DNA from: Agapanthus africanus
Taxonomy: Eukaryota > Streptophyta > Magnoliopsida > Asparagales > Amaryllidaceae
NCBI GenBank assembly: GCA_030015575.1
Contig: CM057351.1
Span: 578,001-642,000, forward strand
Length of the DNA stretch: 64,000 bases
Reading direction: 5' to 3'
The translations under genes were made by a program, and so were the position numbers. Positions 10,501 to 21,713 of the stretch are shown piece after piece; position 1 is the first letter of the stretch; every line of letters begins with the position of its first letter. The notes beneath the pieces were generated by a model. The model was not told the DNA's origin. It ran no database searches and saw only the letters and a program-made list of their open reading frames with translations.

Positions 10501-12378
10501 CGTACTGAGTCATTATACATATAAATTTACACAGTAATTCTTGGTTTGAAGTGTTAGTTTTTCTGGGTATTTTTAATATTTTTCCAGAGTTTGCATTTTC
10601 TGAGTTGTTTTGGGGATTCGGTGTTTCGATCGGGGTATCAAATTTTGTCTATGTGGCTTTCCGGATAAATTCTTGAATATGTTAAAAAGTTCGACCGGAT
10701 ATAAATACCCAATTTTTCCCTTGTCGGGAAATTTCCAAATGTTGGATTTTTCCGTAGTTTAACGACGTTCTAAGTAGTGCAAGTAACGCGATGGACCCTC
10801 TAGAAGACAACAAACCTTAACTCGATTATGTGACCGTCTTGAACTGCCCTTTGAACCTTCGGGTTTGGGGCAGTACGGCGTGCCACATATGAGGCGTTGG
10901 CTTGACCCTTCTACGGCTGGACCGTTGGTACTGAGGCACGAACTGAATGTTGTTAGACTTGTTTCATGTGTTGATCTGTATCGGGAAAACTTGGGTGTTC
11001 GATTGTTCGATCGGAAAGTTTAACATTTTCTATTTATCTGGAATGGGATACAATAATTGGAATTCACAAGTAGTTATGAGATAACTAAATGAATGATATA
11101 AACATAGCAGTTTAGTCTCAATTGATCGGTTGCCACGGAATTTTGATGTGATCAAAAGTCCGTCGCAATCACGTAGCGTACGCGGATACTCGCCGGGTAA
11201 ACTTAATAGACAGCCTCACTCCATAGCCCCGACCAAGTGACTGTAGGAGAACCCCGTCGCCAAAAGCATCCCTCCGGGTGCTCGCGGTAGCGGTGTTCCG
11301 CCTTGGTGCACTTCGTCGACGGTATCGGGGGTGCAGCCGCCTACTAAAGTTTGCGACGAGTATTCGATCAGGATGTCGGGAATCTTGCTGAATTACCCGA
11401 CTTAATATTGAAAAGTGTTTTCAATGATGAGACTAAAATGCGGGGTTTATAATTGTTAGGCATGCGATGTCTAAGAAATTCATTTGGTCAGGCATGCGAT
11501 GTCTGAGGTGGTTGCGGATTCCAACTGTTGTAGTTTTACACTTTCTTTTCTGTGACCGTAAGTGTAATATGTGATATCGCCGGTTTCGTTGCTATATGTC
11601 AACGACAATTGGGATGGACATATTTACTTACGTTGATGACATGTGATGTTATGTGTTGCTGGATATGTTATATTGGATCATCGTGTTTGAATAGCCGGGG
11701 TTTTTTATGTGAGATGAGTGTTTTTCATTTTCATTCATGTAAAAACTTGTATGTAATATTCTTTTATTGGGGCGCTTCCAGGTTGCGGAAGTTGTCACCC
11801 TTTGTATATTATTTACTTTTCCGCACTAGGATAGACCCAAGGAGGAGGGCACAAGTAACCGGGTTCTGGAGTCCAGTGGGTGACCAACTCGAGGAGTCGA
11901 GTCCGGGTCTCCTAACTCCAGAATTGGTAGGGTTACTTGCCGCTCTCGTAGGGGTCTAGGGGTGTGGGTTTGGCTATTCATCACGACCGTGGAATCCGTG
12001 TTTTATACTGGCTCGTATTGAAAACACGGACGTCCTAGTATATCCAATATTTCATATGTTTCTTCTGCTGCGATATCTGTGATGTGATCATGTGATGTTC
12101 TGTGATAGATACTGTATATAGTATATATGATATATTATATAGACGTTACTTATGTTTTACACCCGTGCTAGCCCTGCCCCGCTCTGCCGTTAGTTACCTA
12201 ACCTAACGGTGCACGAGGGGACATCGAGGCGAATGCGGATGGCATAAGTGTACGTCGTATTTATCTGTAATGTTTAGGTACTTAAATGATGGGACTTCAT
12301 TAATGTGATTAATGAAAATAAAAGAAACCTAAGATGTTGCAGAATCGAATTTCAAAATAAAACAGGTAGCTACAGTTC

Positions 12379-12618
12379 TTGCTTTGCATAGCGGTATATG
12401 TGATATATCCTGCACCTTATTCGATGAGGAAAGGACCGAGATCCCTTCACCGGGAGTGACTCCTTTAGCAATAACTGGCAGATGCTACACCCTCGGTTTG
12501 TCTTTTGATTGCTTTTAAGAGTTTTTGCTTTGCACAGTGATATATATGATATATCCCGCACCTCATTCGACGAGGAAAGGACCGACGATCCCTTCACCGG
12601 GAGTGACTCCTTTAGCAA
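12379..12618 (+). repeat. Two ~95-bp direct repeats, ~145 bp apart
   Basis: The blocks at 12379-12471 and 12523-12618 share TTGCTTTGCA near their starts, GATATATCC, GAGGAAAGGACCGA, ATCCCTTCACCGGGAGTGAC and TCCTTTAGCAA. They differ at about a dozen positions. They lie at the end of the copia D leader. No function is evident. Confidence 0.8.
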
Positions 12619-12640
12619 AACTAGAAAAGCCTCAAAAACA

Positions 12641-13441
12641 CTCCATTTCAAAATTCATTCGATCCTACAACGATATCAAGTTCATTACGCAATAGGTTTT
12701 CAGAAAAACCTGTCGTAGCCCTCCGTCATTTCAGATAAGTACTGGTTAGTATTCGTGCTACGTTTGTTGACTATGTTAAGGCGTAGTGTGCGGTAGCTAA
12801 TTAGTGCTTATCTGCATAAGCATATGATGTGATTGGATTAGGGTAGTCGTGCGACTTTGTTGACTATGTTAAGGGTCGTGCGGGTGGGTTTAATTCAATC
12901 AGGAAATGACGGGTTGAACTTGACTAGCACTTATGATTTGTTGACTATGTTAAGGTCATATAGCTGCTAGGGGCAAAATATTATCGGGAATTTCAAGTGT
13001 TGAAATTTGCAATGAGATTGCATACCTTCTATGAGATAGTTGGATCCCGATACCCGCTGCGAGTAAGTGTTACTCCTGGGAGAGTTTTATACATTACAAT
13101 TAGCCGATCAAGTAGGTGTCTAGAAAGGTGTTAACGAGGTTACGCCTCTGGGAAAACGAGGTTTACATTAATTAGGTTCGTGCGAAAGCACGGGGGACCT
13201 CCCTCAAAGTACCGACACTGGCCTGGCTGAAAGATTGGCGAACTTGTAGTGTGTAATTAATCCCGGCTAGTCTTTCCTTTTAGGGTTTAAAGGAAGATTT
13301 GATAAAAAGCAGTGGGAGCCATCCTGATTAGATAAAATAATAACCAATCTATTCTTGACAGAGCGCACGCTGAGTGTTTTCTTCTCTCTCTCTCCAGGTA
13401 GCGACCATATCACGCCTTAATCAAGATAATAATACGGAATA
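12641..13441 (+). other. Probable decayed gag region of copia D
   Basis: By position, between leader and protease, this should hold gag, but no frame longer than a few dozen codons is open and no gag motif is seen. A motif TTGTTGACTATGTTAAGG occurs three times at about 12757, 12858 and 12937. Identification as gag rests on position only. Confidence 0.35.
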
Positions 13442-13870
13442 TTGACCGAACCCGCTTGTTATACTGAGCTGGGGAACGTTGGTCCCGCTCCAACTTATAA
13501 TTGTTATAAGACAGAGCAGAAAATAGGGGATTACCAGAATTCCCGTGCCGCCCAAACGAAGAGAGTGCATGCTGATGCATCATCTTCGGGTGTGTTCATT
13601 ATACAGAACTGTTTCTCAGTATCCTTTACGTCCTGGGTATGTGATACCAGATCAGGATCCCAGATATGTAATCTGTTACATAGGGCTACAGAAAGGTAGA
13701 GAACTGAGAACGGGTGATAAGTTTCATGAGGCAGAAAACGGGGCAAGAGTTGCAGCCAAGTCTGTCGGTCACTGTCACCCTGTATTACCGATACATTGAT
13801 TCTGAACGAATGTTATTAGATACCGAACCTGATATACAAAATCATATCTGTCTCTTTATTAGTAAAGAAA
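13442..13870 (+). pseudogene. Copia zinc-knuckle and protease remnant
   Basis: Frames here read a degenerate zinc-knuckle region (YNCYK, then KIGDYQ where a CX2C and H are expected), then SSSGVFII and WVCDTRSGSQICNLL. The latter matches the copia protease active site, usually W-V-x-D-T-G-x-G-S-H-I-C, with Gly of the DTG triad replaced by Arg. Downstream frames keep NGARVAA-like pieces but are shifted and stopped. It cannot give a working protease. Confidence 0.75.
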
Positions 13871-13899
13871 CGATAAAATTTTGTATTGTTGGATAATGT

Positions 13900-14735
13900 T
13901 TTGAACATTTCCTATATCAAAAGTTGATCGGTTCAGGCACGTTATCTAAAAGCATTGACGTTCTAAATCAAACTACAGTTCTTAGTGTACGGAACACACA
14001 CAAGAGGAAGAGTTCAGAACTGAACGAATTCTTCTTGAGGCATTGTAGACTAAGTCAGATCAATGTGACCCGACTAGCTAGAGTTACATATAGATGCATA
14101 TTTAAATCAGTTTGAATTTACATCTTGTGAAACTCGCCAGTCATGTCACAAAGATAAGATGACCATAGCTCCGTTTACTGAAAACAGAGAAAGAGTTAGT
14201 GAACTCTTACGATGATACATGTTGATGAATGTAGGTCCCCTGTCTACACATGCCAACACCGGTTCTTTGTACTTCATTACATTCTCTGATAATCTTTCGA
14301 GATTCAGACCTATGTTCCTGTTGAAACACAAGTCTGAACCTTTTGAGATATTCATAGAATATAAGACAGAAGTAGAGAACCAGAATACGGGTATAAGTAT
14401 TATATCCTATGATGAGATCAAGGAGGAGAATACTTGAGCACGGAATTCCTGGATTGTTCTAAAGGAGAATGAGATTCTCTCTCAGCATTACTCCTCCGTA
14501 TACACCATAGCACGATGGTATATCGGGGTGGAGCAATCACACCCTATATAATATGGTGTGCTCTATGATGAGTATTACTGAGTTACCTATTTCCTTTTTG
14601 GGTGTAATGCACTTGAGAAGCTGCATACCTATTGAATAGGGTTCCAATCAAATCAGTTGCCTACCACTTCATATGTGATATGGAAAGGGAAGAGCCCATG
14701 TCTTAAGCTAGTTAAGATTTGGGGTTGTCCGGCCT
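13900..14735 (+). pseudogene. Copia integrase remnant
   Basis: Broken frames match the copia integrase: KMTIAPFTENRER before the catalytic core, then SLYFITFSDNLSRF, LLKHKSEPFEIF and EVENQ, and later MVCSMMSITELPISF and KIWGCPAFVK. The expected first catalytic Asp (LIHTDVCGP in relatives) reads MNVGP, and the segment with the second Asp (SDRGGEY) is lost. The order is conserved, so this is decay in place rather than rearrangement. Confidence 0.8.
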
Positions 14736-14779
14736 TTGTCTAAAAGCAAAATCCGGACGAGCTCGAGGCAAGGTCTGTT

Positions 14780-16193
14780 ATGTAGAACTGGAAGTGTTCC
14801 AGCTATACGAAGTACAGCAGATGATTTGATAGAACCAAGGGATTCAGTAGATTCCAACGAACCTCAGCCTCTCCGCCGATCTAGTAGGGTTCCTCACCCA
14901 CCTGAGAGATACTTCGGTTTCTCTATGACAGTGGGAGCGAGGACTGCATCATGAGATGATGACCCAACTATTTTCGAGCAGGCCATCGAGAGTGACGACT
15001 CTGTAAGAATGGCTGGATGCTTAGTGATCTGAGATGGAATCCTTATACACCAACAAAGTATGGACTTTGGTTGCTATATCTGAAGGGTTAAATCCCCATC
15101 AGGAGCAAGTATGTCTTGAGAAGATTACTTGGTGTACATGGAAAAGTTGAGACTTTCAAAGCTAGACTTGTTAAAGGTTTGCATCATTGACCAGGTATGG
15201 ATCATGACGAAACCTTTTCTAAGGAGCTATGCTTAAGTCCATCCAGATCCTACTTGTCACGGCTACATACCATGACTACGATATCTGGTGGTTGGGTGTC
15301 ATGACTGCTTTTCTAAATGATGTTTTAGAAGAGTGCGTCTATAAGTACACAGCCAGAGGGCTTCATAGACAGTGGGAGCAGCGGAAACGTGTGCAAGATG
15401 CTTTATAGGATAAAGCAGGCATCGCGGAGTTGGAACATCTGTTTTGATGGATAAGTCAAAGAGTTTGACATCATCAAAATGGTAGATGAACCTTGTATAA
15501 ACAAAAAGGTAGTAGGGAGTATGGTGGTGTTCCTCGTAGAGTACGTGGATGACATACTCTTGATAAGAAAGGAGTCTCTTATGCTACGCTCGATCAATCT
15601 CCGCTTATCACTGTGATTCTCCATATAGGATCAAAATGATACCTCCTAAATCCTGAGTTTTGGATCTATGAGATAGATTTAATTGGATGTTAGGATTCTC
15701 ACTAGTTGTAGTAAGATAGTATCAATTGATCCTGGGGAGAATCACTGGAAGGGTTCCAGGGTGATAAAGACGACTGAATGTCAGTCGCAGGCATTGTCTT
15801 TACCCTCAGTAAAGGGACGGTATGTTGGAAGAGTTCCAAGCTAGATACCGTGGCATACTAGACGATAAAGGCAGGATACATCGCTACTAAAGATGCTACC
15901 AAAGAGGCTGTTTGGGTGTATATTGGTTCATGAGATGAACTATGTTCCTCCCATTGTGTGACAATGGAGTTGTGGCTTATGCCAAGGAACGCAGGTCCCA
16001 TCAGTGATCCAGACATATTCTAAGGCAGTGTCGCCTGATCATGGAAATAGTTGATCTCCAGGGTGATCGAGGTTTGGAGAGTAGACTAAGAGGACAACAC
16101 AGCGGATCCACTCACAAAGGCCTGTTCCCAGAGAGAGACTTTTATGGGATGGTTGAGTATGAGATACTACAACCACTGCTACAGATGGCCCTA
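14780..16193 (+). pseudogene. Copia reverse transcriptase and RNase H remnant
   Basis: Similarity to the intact copy at 6281-8110 runs the whole length at DNA level. Pieces kept include PLRRSSRVPHPPERYFGF (about 14860-14920), YVDDILLI (about 15540-15563), VCWKSSK (about 15820) and ADPLTKA at the end, closing with a stop codon at about 16193. Many stops and small indels break the frame. An internal part between the RT and RNase H is shortened near 15700. It is followed directly by the PPT. Confidence 0.88.
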
Positions 16194-16194
16194 G

Positions 16195-16208
16195 TGCAAG
16201 TGGGAGAT
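16195..16208 (+). promoter_or_regulatory. Polypurine tract of copia D
   Basis: TGCAAGTGGGAGAT, identical to the tract at 8111-8124, abuts the LTR start TGTTAG at 16209. Confidence 0.88.
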
Positions 16209-18430
16209 TGTTAGTTATATGTATGCCCTAGAGGCCATTACTGTACATTGGATGTATATTGTAGTGGATGCTGGGACATATATAGGGAGGACTTTCTTGC
16301 TCGACATGATAGTATGCTATCTGGTTGATCTTTACCTTAACGTGTATACTGATTGTCTCTCTGTTACATGTTGGTAAAGCCCTTAGGATCTGTACTTGAC
16401 TACCTGGACTATGATGCGGATCATACTAGTGGGGACATGGTAGTCCATAAGTACATCCTTCAAAGTCCCTAGTCGTGGGTGTATCGAGACGGGGCATCGA
16501 TATACCAGAGTAGACTAGCGTATACCTTCTCGACCCATACAGATGGGCGATGGATGATCCCATATCCATCGGTGTTTGACATCAGAGATGATATACGGGT
16601 GCTCAGTAGAGACTGGGTACACTGGACGGACTCGCCGAGAACTCCCAGATGGTATTATACCTCACGTCAGATGGCAGTTCTCTGGTGACACTGGTACAGA
16701 GTAGTCTGTTGACCCGAGATCGTCATAGAGTCTTGTGTGGTTCCCACTGTGCTTTGATTTCCATCTTACCACGTCCAAGAGGGCGTGCAAAACGGTGGTT
16801 TTTGGGTACAGTCCCGAGTCACATGGAGGCAATGAGCGATAGGAGGGGATTCGTCTCTCCCGGTATAGGGGGTTGATGTTGCGCTGTGTTCGATTGGCTA
16901 TAACAGGAAATCCCTGGCCAGGGTTGCTGAGATTTACTGGTAAGTGTTACCAGTAGTTTCTCGAACAGTTATAGACCTCATATCGACACGACTTATTGAT
17001 CTATTGGGGTCTGACGTTTACCACCCCTAGGCGAGATATGCGACATATCAGACGATCAGACCGGACTGTACGGTAGTGTTACTGGTTGGATTCACTGGAG
17101 TGTGAGCGGGCTTGCTCGTCGATCTTCAGATCGCTCAATACCCGGGTGGCCGTTACGTTTAGCAGACCGCTTGCGGCTTGTAGGTGTCTGATATGATCAT
17201 CATCTGCTGCCGGCGTATTGACGAGTCTTTAGAGTCCTACACAGAGGTTTCCTGGCTCAAGCGAAACGAAATAGGAGCGCATATGAGATATGTGCGGGAC
17301 CGAGAATAATACGTGTATGTGATACCGTATTCCATTCTCGCGATGAATGTGTCGAATGGTTGTATGCGATATAACCTAGTTATCGAATCAAGTATTGATT
17401 CGATAAGCCGATACATTGAATACTAGTCGGTTGTGTGCGACATGACCGGATCATTGAATCAAGTGTTGATTTAATGATTTAATGTATAATTATGTATTTG
17501 ATATATTACTTTGCATTAACTAGTATTGGTTCACTTTAAATGGATTTTCTCACTCGGATTGTGCACATTGTATATGTGATATACTTTTGTGCACTTGATT
17601 GTATCATGTTTGATGATACATGTTATGCTAGGGTTTTTGTGTAAAGATCAAACCATGGTTACATGATTATGGTTAGGGTTTTGTTTTATTCACTTATTTA
17701 TTTATCCATTTCATTTTGGAAATTAAATGGAAAAGAGAAAAGAATGGTGGCTTTATTTGGAGTTTAGTTGAAGCTTCATGAAGCTTTGATCAAGTCAACC
17801 ATTCTTATCTCATCATTAACCCTAACCATTCCCACTAACCATGATTCATTCTCTACACTTGACTATAGTTAACATTATGATAAGTTTTGATTTTCTATTG
17901 ATTTTAAAATAACTTATCATAAGAACTAGCTTCTTCTTCTTCATCTTCTTCAATGAAGAAAGCTTCTCTTCATCAATGGTGATTGATGATTAAGAGTGAG
18001 AAATCCATTTCTAAAGTCTACCCACTTCCTATTTCTTCATCCTCTACCTCTTGCCAAGTAGTAGAGTGTGTTTTCTTCACAAGTTTCTTGACTTGGTGAA
18101 GTCGGAGCTTGATTTAGCGATGCCTCGACGTAGATCATCTTCGGCATGGACATCGACGACCTAGCTCGCTTATTCTCCGACGAAGCCGACGCTAGAGCCC
18201 GGATTTGATTTGGACAGCGGAGAGGACTTCGTTGCGGAGCTATGGAGGTGGAGCACCAGATCTACAAAGGTTGTATTTCCGTATTCCCTTAGTTAAGTGT
18301 TAACTAGTTAGCTATTCGCCTAGTTTTCTAGCAAACGATCCGTAGTTTAGGGTTTGTAGGCACCGTAAAATTTGAAATTGGCATGGTTGATGCCTTGTGA
18401 GACCTCATTAGGGTGCCTAGGAACCCTACA
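16209..18430 (+). mobile_element. Copia LTR 4 (3' LTR of copia D), 2.22 kb
   Basis: It starts TGTTAG at 16209 and ends CTACA at 18430, like the LTR at 8125-10254 (shared terminal GCCTTGTGAGACCTCATTAG). The next base begins an in-frame codon of a gypsy integrase, which fixes the boundary. An AT-rich stretch around 17330-17520 has palindromic segments such as ATCAAGTATTGAT. Confidence 0.88.
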
Positions 18431-19639
18431 ACCTACTGGTGGGACGGAATGAAGAGGGACATCGCGGAGTTCGTATCGAGATGCCTGACTTGTCAGCAAG
18501 TCAAGGCCGAGCACCAGAGGCCCGCAGGAGAGCTACAGCCGTTACCCATTCCGGAGTGGAAATGGGAGCAGATTTCGATGGATTTCGTTGTGGGTCTACC
18601 CAGGACCAGTCGAGGGTACGACTCCATCTGGGTGATCATAGATCGATTGACGAAAGCGGCTCACTTCCTGCCAGTGAAGACCACTTTCAGCTTCGCTCAG
18701 TATGCCCAGCTTTACATCGACGAGATCGTGCGGTTGCATGGCGTACCGACTTGTATCGTGTCAGACCGAGGCACCCAGTTTACCAGCCGACTTTGGCAGA
18801 GACTTCAGGAGGCTTTGGGCACTCATTTGAGCTTCAGCACAGCATTTCATCCGCAGACCGACAGACAGTCAGAGCGGACCATTCAGACTCTCGAGGACAT
18901 GCTCAGAGCGTCCGTTTTAGACTTCAGCGGTAGCTGGGATCGTCATTTACCTCTAGTGGAGTTCTCCTATAACAACAGCTTCCAGGATACTATTCAGATG
19001 GCACCTTTCGAGGCGTTGTATGGGAAGAGATGTAGATCGCCCGTTTGTTGGACCGAGTTGAGCAAGAGCAGTATTTTCGGGCCGCGGATTGTGCAGGAGA
19101 CGACCGAGAAAGTGCAGTTGATTCGAGTCCGGATGAGAGCAGCTCAGAGCAGACAGAAATCATATGCGAACAGGCGCCGTCGCAGATTAGAGTTCGCAGT
19201 TGGCGACCGTGTTTTTCTGAGAGTCTCTCCTATGAAGGGCATGATGCGTTTTGGGCGAAAGGGGAAGCTTAGCCCTAGATTCGTAGGTCCCTTCGAGATC
19301 CTCGAGCGTGTCGGCGCTGTTGCATATCATTTGGCTCTTCCACCCAGCTTTTCAGATGTTCATCCCGTCTTCCACGTGTCGATGCTACGCCGTTATCTTC
19401 ATGACCCTTCCCACACGATTCAGCATCAGACAGTTCAGCTTGAGCCGGACCTTTCGTTCACCGTGCAGCCAGTTGAGATATTGGATCGGCAAGTGAAGAA
19501 ACTTCGATCAAAGGTCCTGCCATCCATGAAAGTTCTTTGGCGCAGCCCGAGCAGCGAGGAGATCACTTGGGAGGCCGAGGGAGAGATGCGGAAGAAATTC
19601 CCTCATCTTTTTGAAGGTACGCGTAGTTGCATATTTTAA
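18431..19639 (+). pseudogene. Ty3/gypsy integrase, Tekay/Del type (5' truncated)
   Basis: An open frame of 402 codons from the copia junction to TAA. The HHCC finger is cut: only the CC half (CLTC, residues 18-21) remains. The catalytic core is complete: D51 in MDFVVGLP, D112 in SDRGTQF and E148 in DRQSERTIQ give the D,D(35)E pattern (a usual Gly is Arg145). The C-terminal part has the GPFEILERVG and FHVSMLRRY motifs and ends in a short chromodomain-like tail (KVLWRS, EEITWEAE, MRKKFPHLF) as in the Tekay/Del group of chromoviruses. The rest of gag-pol is missing upstream because a copia element was inserted here. The PPT and 3' LTR follow. Confidence 0.92.
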
Positions 19640-19672
19640 AATTCGGGGACGAATTTTCTTAAGGGGGAAGAC
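19640..19672 (+). promoter_or_regulatory. 3' untranslated end and polypurine tract of the gypsy element
   Basis: The stretch contains TTCGGGGACGAATTTTCTTA, then AAGGGGGAAGAC, directly before the LTR start TGTAACACC. This is the standard pattern of Tekay-type elements. Confidence 0.88.
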
Positions 19673-20099
19673 TGTAACACCTGAGTTTAGGGTTAGTAGT
19701 AATTAAATGTTAATGTGGGGTTTTTGGTAAAAGGTTTACCAAAACGGGTTTCTAATAAATTATCTGGGTTTATGGTTATTTTTGTAGAATTTTATCTCGC
19801 CCACACGCACTTGTGCACGTTAAATAGGATTAAGATTAGGGCTTGCCATATTTGAGCTTGTGGGTTAACCATGTTTAAATTAACCATGGTGCTTTAAACC
19901 CTTATTAAGATGATTGGTGTTAATTAAGGAGTTTTAGTTTTAAGGATGGATTAGGGTTTAAGGTTGACTTATGATAAGTAGGAGAGAATGCGATGGGTGT
20001 CTTGTAGCACTTAGTGAGAAAAGAGAGAATGATGACCATGGTTATGTCACACTCATTCCATTTCAATACTTTTTGCATGTCCCTCTCACACTCCCTTTC

Positions 20100-21340
20100 A
20101 TCTTACCTCTCTGATCCTTCTCACATACACCATTCAACCCAATCCCCGGTTCACTTCAGCCACCAAAATGACATCAGCTTCAGCCACCAGAACAGCACAA
20201 GCCCCAAACTTCAGCCATACACCAGCATCAGCTGCAGCACATCAGCTCCCAACAACATCATTAGTATCAGCTACCTACCCCTTAGCTTCATCAGCCATCA
20301 AAACAACATCAGCTTAGCCACCAACAGCACACCATCAGCCATAAAAAAAAAACCACATCATAGTATCAGCCTAGCTATAGCAATCAGCATCAGCAGCTGA
20401 AACTAAACCCCATCATCTACATCAGCCTAACCAGCCCCCCTACCACAATACTACAGCTACTTAACCCCTCACATCAGCACCACAACATCATCAGCCACAA
20501 AACCAACCTCCAATAGAACAGTAGCTGCTGCTACAGCCAAGCAAACACCATAAAATAGCAGCAGCAGCTGCACAACAGCCCCCCCCCCCAACTTTAGCCA
20601 CACTCACACAACATCAGCCCTATTTATCATCATTTCAGCCACAATTCAGCACCAAAACACCACAAACCAGCCCGGCTTCAGCTCTATTTCCAGCACCAGC
20701 AACATCAGCTGAGGCAGCAACATTATCAGCCAACACACACCGGCTACATAACAACATCAGCCACAACACCACACCATATCAGCTCAACATAACAACATCA
20801 GCCAATTTCAGCACACACATCAGCCAATTTCAGCACACATCAGCTAATTTCAGCTCAATTCAGCCACCAATTTCAGCCCAATTTCAGCTCAATTCAGCAC
20901 ATATATATCAGCCAATTTCAGCACACAAATCAGCCAATTTCAGCACACATATCAGCCAATATCAGCTCAATTCAGCCACCAAACCAACATCAGTTGCTGC
21001 AACAACACCTGATACTACACCATCAGCCCAAACATCAGCACATCATCAGCCACCCAAAACATCAGCAGCACAGCTGCAATGAAACAGCAACAACGGCTCC
21101 CAACTTCATAAACAACACCCACACACCATCACCACAACACCACACAACACAACTTATACCAACTCCTTCACCACCTGCTGCTACAACAGCTTCTAACACA
21201 AAAAAAGGGAAACAGCAACAGCCTGAACTGCATTAGCAGCAGTGAAGCACAACAGCAGCGAAGCACAACAGCAGCAGCAGCACATTCCAGCCAAGAATTT
21301 CAGCACCATGAGCTGTAGCAGCAGCACAACACCCTCCTCC
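20100..21340 (+). repeat. Strand-asymmetric ATCAGC/CAGC-rich low-complexity tract
   Basis: About 1.2 kb built from loose repeats of ATCAGC, TTTCAGC and CAGCAC. The plus strand is almost free of G except in the CAGC words, and T is low, so the strand bias is strong. At 20820-20960 units of roughly 20-25 bases (CAGCCAATTTCAGCACACAT) recur. It lies inside the gypsy LTR. The frames through it are not likely genes. Confidence 0.8.
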
Positions 21341-21507
21341 TTCTTCTCTTCTCCTTCATCTAGGATCTTTAGAGGTATAACCCCTTAACTCAACTCCTTT
21401 TTGCTAAGTTATGTCGATAGTGTAGTTAGTGTTCATAATATATAGTTTAGTGCTAGTTTTAGCAATTTTGAGTGAGATATAGCCAAGTGATGGTTGTGAT
21501 GGTTAAA

Positions 21508-21713
21508 GTAGCCTTATTAGATGCTGTTGAGACTAGATCATCCAAGATTTATCCCAGATTTCACCGGAATACCACCCAGATTTCACCGAAATACCAGATT
21601 TGTTCGACTTGTAGCCTTATTAGATGCTGTTGAGACTAGATCATCCAAGATTTATCCCAGATTTCACCGGAATACCACCCAGATTTCACCGAAATACCAG
21701 ATTTGTTCGACTT
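21508..21713 (+). repeat. Perfect 103-bp tandem duplication in gypsy LTR
   Basis: 21508-21610 and 21611-21713 read the same base for base, from GTAGCCTTATTAGATG to TGTTCGACTT. Each unit itself holds two related halves around CCCAGATTTCACCG. Perfect identity suggests a recent duplication or conversion. Confidence 0.92.

Larger units (their letters stand above)
10269..12640 (+). other. Long untranslated leader of copia D
   Basis: About 2.4 kb without a recognisable coding frame. It holds the GC-rich stem-loop at 10454-10500 and a block at about 11755-11885 that matches the reverse complement of 1-150 in copia A, so the leader is shared by the family. A direct repeat lies at 12379-12618. Short frames are not conserved between the two leaders. 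Confidence 0.65.
8125..18430 (+). mobile_element. Two-LTR copia element (copia D), decayed
   Basis: The element has LTRs at 8125-10254 and 16209-18430, a primer-binding site at 10256, and an internal region to 16208 with recognisable but broken protease, integrase, RT and RNase H. Its left LTR is shared with copia C: a PPT lies on its left and a primer site on its right. This is the body-LTR-body-LTR pattern left by unequal recombination. The two LTRs have clearly drifted apart, for example in their first 60 bases. Its right edge cuts a gypsy integrase gene exactly, so it was inserted into that element. Confidence 0.8.

Noticed and set aside
18439..18933. 164-codon frame overlapping the gypsy integrase
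   Set aside because: An out-of-frame shadow of a real integrase gene.
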